From Streptomyces virginiae (GTDB taxonomy: Bacteria; Actinomycetota; Actinomycetes; Streptomycetales; Streptomycetaceae): a DNA stretch of 64,000 bases. A program made the translations under genes and the position numbers. The stretch is from positions 124,001-188,000 of the forward strand of contig NZ_JOAK01000010.1 in the NCBI RefSeq assembly GCF_000720455.1, written 5' to 3'. The number at the start of each line of letters is the position of its first letter. Position 1 is the stretch's first letter. Below, one piece after another: positions 44,355 through 51,777 of the stretch. The notes below the pieces were generated by a model, which was not told where the DNA came from, did not search any database, and saw only the letters and a list, made by a program, of their open reading frames with translations.

Positions 44355-45883
44355 CGGATCGCCGCCCCGCCGAGGGTCACCCATGGGCGCAGGCCCCAGC
44401 GGAGCACATGGCCGGCCCCCGGCTCCAGGACGGTGAGGCCGGTACCGGTGCGGAAGGCGTCCGCCGGGCACGACATGGCCTCCACCGCGACACCGCGCCG
44501 GCGCCGCTCGGGCTGCCCCAGGGTGTCGCCCGTGTAGACCTGCACGTACCCGGTGCCCTCGCCGAGCCACAGGTCGGTGCCGCGCTGCCCCGACGGGTGC
44601 GCCAGCCGGACCACGGCCCGGCCGGCCCCGTCGCGTTCGAGTCCGGTGAAGGCGGTGTCCAGCGCCATCCCACCGATGGGACGGGCGGTACGGAAGTCGT
44701 ACTGCGTGCCCTCGACGGGCTCCTCGCCCGTCGGCAGGCCCTCGTCGTCGGTGGTCAGCCGGTGGCCGGCGGGCACGGTGAGCAGCGCCGTGTCGACGAG
44801 ATCGGTGCCGACCGTGAGGTACGGGTGCTGCCCCACGCCGTACGGGGCCCTCGCGGTGCCCGCGTTGACGGCGCTGACCAGCACCTCCAGCCCGTCGTCG
44901 GTGAGCCGGTACTCGGCGGACACCTCCAGCAGGAAGGGGTACCCGGGCTGCGGATGGAGGGTGGTGCCGACCCGCACCCCTTCGTCGGAGCGGGCGAGCA
45001 GCCGCCACGGGACCCAGCGCAGCAGCCCGTGGATCGCGTTGTGCCGCTCCGGCTCGCTCAGTGGGAGTTGCAGGTCCGCGCCGTCGAAGCGGTAGCGGCC
45101 GCCGCCCACCCGGTTGGGCCAGGGCACGAGCAGCTGCCCCCGCCCCGAGGTGACCGGCTCGTCGGCGGCGAACCCGTCCAGCAGGGGCACGCCGTCCGCC
45201 TCGTAGTGCCGCAGGGCGCCGCCGAGTTCGACCACGACGGCTCGCTGCCCGCCGCGGCGCAGCTCCCACTGCTCACCGGTCGGGCCTGCGGACCGGGGTG
45301 TCTGCTCGGACACGGGAGCCTCCTCGGACGGTGCGGACGGTGCGGACGGTGCGGCCGGGTCGGCGAGGCCCAGCAGGGAGAGCGCGGCCGCCACCACGGC
45401 CCGCGGCGGCTGGTCGATCTCGACGACCACGGGGTGCTCGTCGGGCTGCGGTTCCTGGAGGTCGGCGAACTGGCTGTCCAGCAGGGCCGCCGGGAAGAAG
45501 TGGCCGTGCCGTGCCTCCAGGCGGGCCCGGATCAGCTCCCGCGTACCGTGCAGGTACAGCAGACGCACGCCGGGCCGGCCGTGCAGCAGCCGGTCCCGGT
45601 AGGAGCGCTTGAGCGCCGAGCAGGTGACGACCGCGGGCCGGTGCGCGGCGGCCTCCTGGTCCATCCAGGCTCCGATCGCCGCCAGCCAGGGGGCCCGGTC
45701 GGCGTCGGTGAGGGGATGACCGGCGGCCATCTTGGCGCGGTCGGCCGGGGAGTGGAACTCGTCCGCGTCCCGGTGGGGCCAGCCCAGCCGGTCCGCGAGC
45801 AGCCCGGCCACCGTGGTCTTGCCCGAACCGGACACGCCGACGACGAGTATCAGCGGAGTCGGCTGCCCGGCTTCCGCCGGCAT
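44351..45883 (-). CDS. Gluconokinase / aldose 1-epimerase fusion
   Basis: A 510-residue fusion. Residues 1-175 are a complete GntK-type gluconate kinase: P-loop VVGVSGSGKTTVAGLLADRL, DADEFHSPADRAKMAAGHPL, CSALKRSYRDRL and GHFFPAALLDSQFADLQEP. A linker APSAPSAPSEEAPV follows. Residues ~195-510 are a galactose-mutarotase-like aldose 1-epimerase with RGQLLVPWPNRVGGGRY, NAIHGLLRWVPW, GVGQHPYLTVG and the catalytic-glutamate region near the C terminus. Inside the linker a GAGGAGG lies five bases before a GTG (start 45313) that would give a free-standing epimerase of normal length. The fusion may therefore be recent, with both fused and separate products made. Together the two activities feed 6-phosphogluconate to the pentose phosphate pathway. 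Confidence 0.88.
   Translation of the reverse strand: MPAEAGQPTPLILVVGVSGSGKTTVAGLLADRLGWPHRDADEFHSPADRAKMAAGHPLTDADRAPWLAAIGAWMDQEAAAHRPAVVTCSALKRSYRDRLLHGRPGVRLLYLHGTRELIRARLEARHGHFFPAALLDSQFADLQEPQPDEHPVVVEIDQPPRAVVAAALSLLGLADPAAPSAPSAPSEEAPVSEQTPRSAGPTGEQWELRRGGQRAVVVELGGALRHYEADGVPLLDGFAADEPVTSGRGQLLVPWPNRVGGGRYRFDGADLQLPLSEPERHNAIHGLLRWVPWRLLARSDEGVRVGTTLHPQPGYPFLLEVSAEYRLTDDGLEVLVSAVNAGTARAPYGVGQHPYLTVGTDLVDTALLTVPAGHRLTTDDEGLPTGEEPVEGTQYDFRTARPIGGMALDTAFTGLERDGAGRAVVRLAHPSGQRGTDLWLGEGTGYVQVYTGDTLGQPERRRRGVAVEAMSCPADAFRTGTGLTVLEPGAGHVLRWGLRPWVTLGGAAIR
45313..45325 (-). promoter_or_regulatory. Internal ribosome-binding site and GTG start for the epimerase half
   Basis: On the minus strand GAGGAGG is followed by CTCCC and GTG, in the same frame as the kinase. 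This is a near-ideal Streptomyces start signal placed exactly at the domain boundary. Confidence 0.6.
45326..45352. repeat. Three tandem copies of a 9-base unit in the linker
   Basis: GGACGGTGC is repeated three times and encodes the APS repeats of the kinase-epimerase linker. The unit length keeps the frame, so copy-number change would lengthen or shorten the linker without breaking the gene. Confidence 0.8.
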
Positions 45884-45889
45884 TCGGGC

Positions 45890-46330
45890 TCAGTCCCCCG
45901 TGAGACCGGGTGCCGTGCACAGCGCCCAGACGATCAGGCCGTCGATCGCCAGGAGCACCAAGGCCCAGAACGGCGTGTACGGCAGCCACATGAAGCTCGC
46001 CACCATGCTGAGGCCCGCCAGTGCCAGGCCCACGATCCGCGCCCACAGGGCGCCCCTGATCACGGCGAGTCCGGCGAGGAGGACCACGATGCCCAGGACG
46101 AGGTGGATCCAGCCCCAGCTCGTGAGGTCGAACTCGTAGGCGTAGTGCGGGGTGGAGATGAAGAGGTCGTCCTTGGCGATCGCGGAGATCCCCGAGAACA
46201 GCATCATCAGTCCGCCGAAGACCATCAGGAACCCGGCGAAGAGCAGCCAGCCGTTGCGGGCGCCGAAGCCGTCCCTCCGCGCGGCCGGGGCAGCGCTGTT
46301 CGGGCGGGCTCCGCCCACGTGACTCGTCAT
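45890..46330 (-). CDS. DUF7144 family membrane protein
   Basis: A 146-residue protein with a short polar N terminus and four hydrophobic helices: NGWLLFAGFLMVFGGLMMLF, the segment after TSWGWIHLVLGIVVLLAGLA, ARIVGLALAGLSMVASFMWL and YTPFWALVLLAIDGLIVWAL. This arrangement, with its DLTSWGWIHL signature, is the DUF7144 (SPW-repeat-like) family of actinobacteria. GGAG lies six bases before the ATG. Function is unknown, but these proteins are frequent among stress-induced membrane genes of Streptomyces. It is on the same strand as its neighbours, with short gaps. Confidence 0.82.
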   Translation of the reverse strand: MTSHVGGARPNSAAPAARRDGFGARNGWLLFAGFLMVFGGLMMLFSGISAIAKDDLFISTPHYAYEFDLTSWGWIHLVLGIVVLLAGLAVIRGALWARIVGLALAGLSMVASFMWLPYTPFWALVLLAIDGLIVWALCTAPGLTGD

Positions 46331-46380
46331 GACACGCTCCTTCCCATCCGGACCCGGCGGGCGCATACCGCTCACGCCGG

Positions 46381-47748
46381 TCACTTCGTGGCGGGGGCCG
46401 GTGCGCCGACCGCCCTGCCCACCGGGGGAACCTCGGGCCCGGGCGGCAGCAGTTCGGTGACCACGAAGGCGACCACGGCCGAGATGATGACGACGGGGAT
46501 CATCGCTCCGCTGCCGAGCAGCAGGACGACGAGCACCACACTGCTGACCGGCAGCCGCAGCGCGCAGACGGCCGCGGCCGCCATGCCGGCCGCGAGGCCC
46601 GGTACGACTCCCAGCCCGGGCAGCGGCGCGAACAGCACACCCGCGGCGGCGCCCAGGAACAGGGCCGGGAAGATGGGGCCGCCGCGCAGGCTGCCCAGGC
46701 AGAGCGCGTAGGCCGCGCCCTTGCACAGCAGGACGGCGATCAACGCCCCGATGCCCCAGGCCTGTGGGTCGGCGGCCAGACTGCCCATCACGGCCTGGCC
46801 CGACGAGGCCACGTCGACGGGGGAGTTGCCGGTGACCAGCGCGTACAGGGCGCCGAAGGCGCCGGCCGCCACGGCGCACACGGTCGTGTGGGCGACGGGC
46901 CGCCTGGCCACGTACACGGAGGCGTACCGGCCGCCGGCCAGCACCATGTGCATGAAGACGCCCATGACGGCCGCCAGGACCACCGACCACAGGACGTCAC
47001 CGGCGTCGAGGCGGGGGAAGGGGGCGTTCAGGTCCAGCGTCAGGCTGCCGGACGACAGGCCCGTCCAGCGGCCGAAGCCGGTGAAGACGAGCTCGCCGAT
47101 CCCGCTGGAGAGCAGGGCCGGCAGCATGATCGCGAAAAGCTGCGGTCCGCCCACTCCGGCCACCTCCATCAGCAGCACGGCGCCGACCAGCGGATTGCCG
47201 AAGATCGCGGAGATGGCCGCGGCGGCTCCCGCCGCGGCCAGGATGACCGTGCTCTGCGGGGTCGCCGGCGCCTGGGCCAGGTCCCTGAACAGCAGCGCGA
47301 GCCCGCCGCCGAGCGCGATCAGCGGGGCTTCGGGGCCGAGGGTCGCACCGAGCGGCAGACTGAGGACCGCCGCCAGGACGACCCCCGGCAGCGCCGCCGA
47401 GGTGGCGCCGCCGGCGTGCAGCCCGGACGCGGGGATGTGCCCGCCCGCGCCGGGCAGGCGGGTCACCACCAGTCCGACCAGGACGCCGGCGACCAGCAGC
47501 AGCGGCAGCGGCCACCACCAGGGCGGCTGGTTCCAGCCGAGCGCCTGGGGGAAGTCGGCCCACATCACGTGCTCCAGCTCGTGGAGCGCGACCAGGAACC
47601 AGAACGCCGCGAGGGAGACGGGGATGCCGATGAGGGCGCACAGGACGAGCAGCTTCAGGTAGCCCGGCGTGCGCAGCATGTCCCGCAGCCGGTCGCCCTC
47701 CGCGGGTTCCTCGGCGGTGGCCGGTCCTGGGGTACGCGGTGCCGTCAT
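46381..47748 (-). CDS. ClC-family chloride channel/antiporter
   Basis: A 455-residue polytopic protein of the ClC family without C-terminal CBS domains. The three anion-site regions can be found but are variant: the GSGIP motif reads GGHIPASG, the GREGP motif reads LGPEAPLIALGG (its glutamate retained as the likely gate), and the later GxFxP region appears as GGPIFPALFLGA. About 12 membrane segments are visible. The E. coli enzymes exchange chloride for protons. The altered motifs leave ion selectivity open. It follows the DUF7144 gene on the same strand. Confidence 0.88.
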   Translation of the reverse strand: MTAPRTPGPATAEEPAEGDRLRDMLRTPGYLKLLVLCALIGIPVSLAAFWFLVALHELEHVMWADFPQALGWNQPPWWWPLPLLLVAGVLVGLVVTRLPGAGGHIPASGLHAGGATSAALPGVVLAAVLSLPLGATLGPEAPLIALGGGLALLFRDLAQAPATPQSTVILAAAGAAAAISAIFGNPLVGAVLLMEVAGVGGPQLFAIMLPALLSSGIGELVFTGFGRWTGLSSGSLTLDLNAPFPRLDAGDVLWSVVLAAVMGVFMHMVLAGGRYASVYVARRPVAHTTVCAVAAGAFGALYALVTGNSPVDVASSGQAVMGSLAADPQAWGIGALIAVLLCKGAAYALCLGSLRGGPIFPALFLGAAAGVLFAPLPGLGVVPGLAAGMAAAAVCALRLPVSSVVLVVLLLGSGAMIPVVIISAVVAFVVTELLPPGPEVPPVGRAVGAPAPATK

Positions 47749-47787
47749 GGGGTCATCCCCTTCCGTCCCCCGTGACCGACCTGCGTC

Positions 47788-48087
47788 TCAGCCGAGGAGT
47801 CTGCTCTTCTGCTGCGCGAACTCCTCCTCGGTGAGCAGCCCCTGGGCCTTCAGCTCGCCCAGCTTCTGCAGCTGGTCGAGCTTGCTGCTCATGTCGTCGC
47901 CGGCGGGCGGGGCCGCGGGCGGCGGGGGCGGCGGCGCGGCGGCGGCCTGCTGCTGGTACGCCTGCTGCTGTTCGGATTCCTGCTGGGACCAGCGGCCCGC
48001 CTGCCGCCGCGAGACGCGGTTGGACACCGCGGTGGCGGTTCCGGCCACGACGGCGGTACGGGCTACACCGCGAAGAAGTCCGGGCAT
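47788..48087 (-). CDS. SHOCT-domain protein
   Basis: A 99-residue protein. A positively charged N terminus (RGVARTAVVAGTATAVSNRV) may contact the membrane. A Gln-rich and proline-rich hinge follows, and the C terminus is a SHOCT domain: SSKLDQLQKLGELKAQGLLT then EEEFAQQKSRLLG. SHOCT modules promote oligomerisation and are attached to many bacterial membrane or nucleic-acid-associated proteins. Function is otherwise unknown. It is probably cotranscribed with the ClC gene downstream, 39 bases away. Confidence 0.88.
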   Translation of the reverse strand: MPGLLRGVARTAVVAGTATAVSNRVSRRQAGRWSQQESEQQQAYQQQAAAAPPPPPPAAPPAGDDMSSKLDQLQKLGELKAQGLLTEEEFAQQKSRLLG

Positions 48088-48205
48088 GGAGCGTCATCTC
48101 CCTGGTTGCCTAGGGGCGGACGGCCGCACCGCGCGTCCGGTCCGCGAGTCGTCACGTGCCGCCGGTCGGGCGTCCGGGCCGCTGCCCGCCGCACGCGGCT
48201 CGGGC

Positions 48206-48652
48206 TCACGCCTCCATCGCGTCGAGCGAGGCCAGCAGTGCCTGGACGGGAATCCGGCCGCCGGCCACGAGCTGCGCACCGCCGCGCCGCAGGGCGCGGG
48301 CGAACGGCGCTGCCCAGACGTTCTCGTACACCAGGATCCCGGCGGAGTTGCCGGCCTCCAGGGCGGCGCCGGCCTCGTCGATGTCGTCCTGGCCGAGCAG
48401 GCCCGAGGCCGCGCCCTCGAAGACGGTCAGGTCCATCTCGCCGCCGCCGGCGTCCTTCAGCTCCAGGGCGACGACCGAACCATCGGCGTCCTTGCGGACG
48501 AAGACCAGGTCGAGGATGCGAATGATGCCGCGATCCACGAGATCGACGAGCAGGGGCAGGCCCTCGCCGGTCATCCTGTTCCCGGGGAACTCGACGACCA
48601 GGTAGTCGACCGGCCCCATCGTTTCGATGTCTTCGCTGATCTCCTCGCTCAT
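48206..48652 (-). CDS. DUF6325 family protein
   Basis: A 148-residue soluble protein with GPVDYLVVEFPGNRMTGEG, LPLLVDLVDRGIIRILDLVF, and a C-terminal helix pair (LVAGGRIPVQALLASLDAME). This is the DUF6325/DUF1269-like fold, common beside SHOCT proteins in Streptomyces. The ATG is selected because AGGAG lies six bases upstream; two GTGs just before it are less well placed. Function is unknown. The constant pairing of DUF6325 and SHOCT genes suggests that they act together. Confidence 0.82.
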   Translation of the reverse strand: MSEEISEDIETMGPVDYLVVEFPGNRMTGEGLPLLVDLVDRGIIRILDLVFVRKDADGSVVALELKDAGGGEMDLTVFEGAASGLLGQDDIDEAGAALEAGNSAGILVYENVWAAPFARALRRGGAQLVAGGRIPVQALLASLDAMEA

Positions 48653-48888
48653 CACCACTCCTCATGTGCGATGCGGTGGGGGTGACCGCGCCGTGAGCCG
48701 CCACACTGCGGGGCAGCCCACCAGCTCATTGCAGCACCCCCACGACGCCTCCGCACCTCCGGCCGACGGCCGCGACGGCCGCGCGTGCGCCGCTCCGTGA
48801 ACGGCGTATGGCAGTCGTGTGTCGGGCCCCGGCGGTCCCTTCACCCCGCCGCGCGCTGCGCCTACGGTCGTACTCGAAGCGCCACCAC
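48653..48888. other. Gap before tRNA-Cys
   Basis: About 235 bases containing no convincing gene. It should hold the promoter for the DUF6325 gene on the minus strand and the tRNA promoter on the plus strand. I could not define either. Confidence 0.3.
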
Positions 48889-48960
48889 GACCGTGTGCCC
48901 GAGTGGCCCAGGGGCCGGACTGCAAATCCGGTGACGCGGGTTCGAATCCCGCCACGGTCT
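48889..48960 (+). tRNA. tRNA-Cys (anticodon GCA)
   Basis: A complete cloverleaf: acceptor arms GACCGTG and CACGGTC pair over seven bases, anticodon stem CCGGA/TCCGG encloses CTGCAAA (anticodon GCA), and the T arm GCGGG/CCCGC encloses TTCGAAT. The discriminator is T and CCA is not encoded. The stop codon of the convergent PLP-enzyme gene begins at the very next base, so the tRNA 3' end is a gene boundary. Confidence 0.93.
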
Positions 48961-49959
48961 CTACGAAGGAGGGTCCGCCCGGTTCCAGTCCATACGGGAC
49001 CAGGGCAGGGCCAGGGCCTCCCGGCACGCGACCTGCCGGGGGGCCAGCGAGCCGATCGGCACGGCCTCGCGGTGCCGCGCGTACACGGTGTCCACGTAGC
49101 GGTGGCCGGTGTCGGCGGCGACGAAGACGACCGTGCGCTCCGGCGACCGGGCCCGCTCCCAGCGGGCGGCGAGGTAGCCCGCCCCCGTGGACAGTCCGGC
49201 GAACACCGCGTGCCGGCGCAGCAGGTCGACGCTGCCGGCCAGCGCCGCGTCGAACGAGATCCAGTGGAGCGTGTCGTACGCCGCGTGCCGGACGTTCCCG
49301 AAGGGGATGGAACTGCCGATCCCCGCGATGATGATCTCGGGGTCGGCGACGTGCCCGGCCCCGAAGGTGACGCTGCCGAAGGGCTGTACGCCGACCAGCT
49401 CGGTGCCGGGCGCGTCCTCGCGCAGGTAGTGGGCGAGGGCCCCGGTGGACGCGCCCGAGCCCACGCCGCCGACGACGGTGAGCGCCTCGCCGCCCGTGGA
49501 CGTGCGGACCAGGTCGGCCACGGCCCGGTAGCCGAGGTAGTGGACGTCGTCGTGGTACTGCCGCATCCAGTGGTACCCGGGGTGTTCGGCGAGGATCTCG
49601 TGGACGCGCTCCACGCGCCGCTTCTGGTCCAGCTTCAGGTCGCTGCACGGCTCCATCTGCTCCAGCGTCGCCCCGAGGACGGCGAGTTGGGTGCGCAGGG
49701 TGTGGTCGACCGTCGTCGAGCCGACGATGTGGCAGTGCATGCCGTGCCGGTGGCAGGCCAGGGCGAGGGCGTACGCGTAGATCCCGCTGGAGCTGTCCAG
49801 CAGGGTGTCGCCGCGCCGCACCACTCCGGTGTCGAGCAGGTGGCGGACCGCGGCGAGGGCGGAGACCACCTTCATCGTCTCAAAGCGCAGGCAGACGAGC
49901 CGGTCGTCGAGGCGTATCAGATCCGGTCGGCCGATGGCCTCCGCGATGTGCTGGTCCAC
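48961..49959 (-). CDS. Divergent PLP-dependent cysteine-synthase/SbnA-like enzyme
   Basis: A 332-residue fold-type II PLP enzyme. The order of elements is that of cysteine synthases: an N-terminal IGRPDLIRL, a lysine in FETMKVVSALAAV where the PLP lysine is expected (about residue 30), a phosphate/substrate loop DSSSGIYAYALALA replacing the usual TSGNTG, and the glycine-rich GGVGSGASTGALA loop. The changes imply a substrate other than O-acetylserine. Enzymes of this kind (SbnA, EDDS pathway) join O-phosphoserine to an amino acid to build metallophores. It is last in the operon, its start lies inside the kinase gene (80-base overlap) with AAGGAG seven bases upstream, and it ends against tRNA-Cys. 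Confidence 0.8.
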   Translation of the reverse strand: MDQHIAEAIGRPDLIRLDDRLVCLRFETMKVVSALAAVRHLLDTGVVRRGDTLLDSSSGIYAYALALACHRHGMHCHIVGSTTVDHTLRTQLAVLGATLEQMEPCSDLKLDQKRRVERVHEILAEHPGYHWMRQYHDDVHYLGYRAVADLVRTSTGGEALTVVGGVGSGASTGALAHYLREDAPGTELVGVQPFGSVTFGAGHVADPEIIIAGIGSSIPFGNVRHAAYDTLHWISFDAALAGSVDLLRRHAVFAGLSTGAGYLAARWERARSPERTVVFVAADTGHRYVDTVYARHREAVPIGSLAPRQVACREALALPWSRMDWNRADPPS

Positions 49960-50935
49960 TCGGGGACTCCTTGGGCATGGGGGGATTCGGGGAGTTGGGG
50001 AAGGTCGTGAACGTTCGGGTGGCGGGGATGCCGTCGCTCTCCAGGGCCCTCACGCAGCCGCGGATCCGGTGGCGCAGCCCCGGGGCGGCCGGGTCCAGGA
50101 GCAGCCCGGCCACCGCGCCGCTGTGCGCGATCTGGACGCCCACGGCCCCGAGCCGCCGGCCGATGCCGACGAGCGCGTCGAACTCCGGGTGGCACAGGAC
50201 CCGCTGCCCGCGCCGGGCGCTGGCGGTCGCCACCCGGCCGAGCAGGCCGGCGTCGCCCGTGGCCACGGCCCGCCGCAGCAGCACGCGCAGCCGCTCGAAG
50301 GCGCGTACGTCGTGGTCGTCGTGCACCCGGGCCGGGAGGGAGAGGGTGTCCACGGGGGCGCCCCCGCCCAGCGCGCAGCCCACGACGACCAGCGGCGGCA
50401 GGTGGCGGCCGAGCACCTCCAGGACCCGCCCCTCGCGCTGGGCGAAGAGCACCGGGCGGGCATCGAGCATCAGCGGGTCGCAGGCCAGCTCGGCACGGAC
50501 GGCGAGCCGGGCGACGGCGGCGGCCGGGAGCCGTGTCCCGTACGAGTCGGCGACGGCGCGGACCACCGCGATGACGTCGCTGGTGGAGCTGCCCATGCCC
50601 AGGCCGACCGGGATGTCGCCGGAGAGCCGCAGTTCCCCGCCGCAGGGCGGCTCGCCGCACCGCCGGGCGCACTCCGCGACGGCCAGGGCCGCCGCGCGGG
50701 CGGCCTTCGTACGGTCTCCGGGCCGCACGGTGAGCGCCTCCGGCGGGGTGCCGGGCCGCCGGGTGAACTCGGCCCGGCTGCCCGGGCCGCCCATCGGCAG
50801 GGTGACCAGGCCGGCGCACCGGCGCCCGGCCGCGTCGAGGAAGGTGCCCTGGAGGATCTCGCCGTGGTGGCAGGAGGCGTGTCCGGCACCGCGGCGGTCG
50901 GTGCCGGGGCAGTCCCGGCGGGCCGCCGGGATCAC
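49880..50935 (-). CDS. GHMP-family kinase (PduX / L-threonine-kinase-like)
   Basis: A 351-residue small-molecule kinase. The ATP loop is visible as SGDIPVGLGMGSSTSDVIAV (residues ~104-123). The start GHASCHHGEILQGTFLD is the PduX-type N terminus, and the C-terminal region contains AVGVQIAHSGAVAGLLLDP, the GHMP C-domain. PduX phosphorylates L-threonine for cobalamin side-chain synthesis, but no cobalamin genes are near. Here it may make an O-phospho-amino acid for the neighbouring PLP enzyme. The last ~35 residues overlap the next gene and are probably non-conserved. Four-base overlap with the DUF364 gene. Confidence 0.8.
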   Translation of the reverse strand: MIPAARRDCPGTDRRGAGHASCHHGEILQGTFLDAAGRRCAGLVTLPMGGPGSRAEFTRRPGTPPEALTVRPGDRTKAARAAALAVAECARRCGEPPCGGELRLSGDIPVGLGMGSSTSDVIAVVRAVADSYGTRLPAAAVARLAVRAELACDPLMLDARPVLFAQREGRVLEVLGRHLPPLVVVGCALGGGAPVDTLSLPARVHDDHDVRAFERLRVLLRRAVATGDAGLLGRVATASARRGQRVLCHPEFDALVGIGRRLGAVGVQIAHSGAVAGLLLDPAAPGLRHRIRGCVRALESDGIPATRTFTTFPNSPNPPMPKESPSGPAHRGGHRPTGSDTPRRPARLPAL

Positions 50936-51777
50936 GCCGGACCCGCCGTCCGGTAGCGGTACAGCGTGGTGGGGTCGGCGCTGAACTGGGAGAAGGGGAA
51001 GGGCTCGGCGGACACGGCGGTCACCCCGGAGCCGAGGAAGGCGCGGGCCACCGCGCTGCCGCTCTGGGCGTAGACGACGAGCGGGATCCCCCTGGTACGG
51101 CAGCGGTCGAGGATGGTGTCGAAGGAGCCGTTGCTGAGGGTCATGCCGGTGGCGACGACGGCGTCGGCGCGCTCCAGCACCTCGTGCATGTCACTGGTGA
51201 CGGGGTCGCCCCACTGGGTGGCCCTGAGGTTGAAGTCGCAGGGCAGCGGCTCGCCGCCGCGCTCACGGATCGCCGCGACCAGCGGGTTCACCACCCCGAT
51301 CAGGCCGACCGCGGCGCCGCTGTCGATGTCCAGCAGTCCGGCGATCGCCGCGTCACGGGCCCTCGCGCGTACCTCGGGGGTGCCGGCGGGCAGGGTGACG
51401 GCCTCCGCCCCGGAGTCTCGGTGCGGGCGCTGCCGGGCGAGGTAGGCGTCGAGGGCGGCGATCCGCAGCGGTCGCGGCGCCTCGCGCAGCAGGACGTCGA
51501 GCGGGGCGCCGGAGGAGTCGCGGCAGACCGCCGGATCGATCTCGCCGGCCTCGAAGGCACAGCCGCCGAAGGAGTCGCCGAGGCGGACCAGGACGTACTG
51601 GTTGAGGTAGGTCGTGTCGCCGCCGGCCAGCCGGGTGCCGTGGTGGATCCAGAACACGCTGGTCGCCACCAGCTCGGACGGCAGCGGGCCGTGCCCGCCG
51701 GCCAGTACGTCCTGGATCAGGGCGTCGACGGTCGCCGCGGGCGCGGTCCGGGTCTGGATCCGGGTCTGGTTCGTCAT
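50932..51777 (-). CDS. DUF364/DUF4213-type Rossmann protein (putative heavy-metal chelation)
   Basis: A 281-residue protein. The N-terminal part (SVFWIHHGTRLAGGDTTYLN, SFGGCAFEAGEID) resembles the DUF4213 enolase-N-like region, and the second half shows the PF04016 elements VGLIGVVNPLVAAIRERGG, ADAVVATGMTLSNGSFDTIL and GIPLVVYAQSGS. Family members co-occur with metal ABC transporters and have been proposed to bind metals or metal chelates. The exact activity is unknown. It overlaps both neighbours by four bases, so it is an integral part of the operon. Confidence 0.8.
   Translation of the reverse strand: MTNQTRIQTRTAPAATVDALIQDVLAGGHGPLPSELVATSVFWIHHGTRLAGGDTTYLNQYVLVRLGDSFGGCAFEAGEIDPAVCRDSSGAPLDVLLREAPRPLRIAALDAYLARQRPHRDSGAEAVTLPAGTPEVRARARDAAIAGLLDIDSGAAVGLIGVVNPLVAAIRERGGEPLPCDFNLRATQWGDPVTSDMHEVLERADAVVATGMTLSNGSFDTILDRCRTRGIPLVVYAQSGSAVARAFLGSGVTAVSAEPFPFSQFSADPTTLYRYRTAGPA

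Noticed and set aside
48889..48960. Integrated prophage or ICE at tRNA-Cys
   Set aside because: No integrase, excisionase, replication or phage genes lie within the window, and I found no repeat of the tRNA 3' end.
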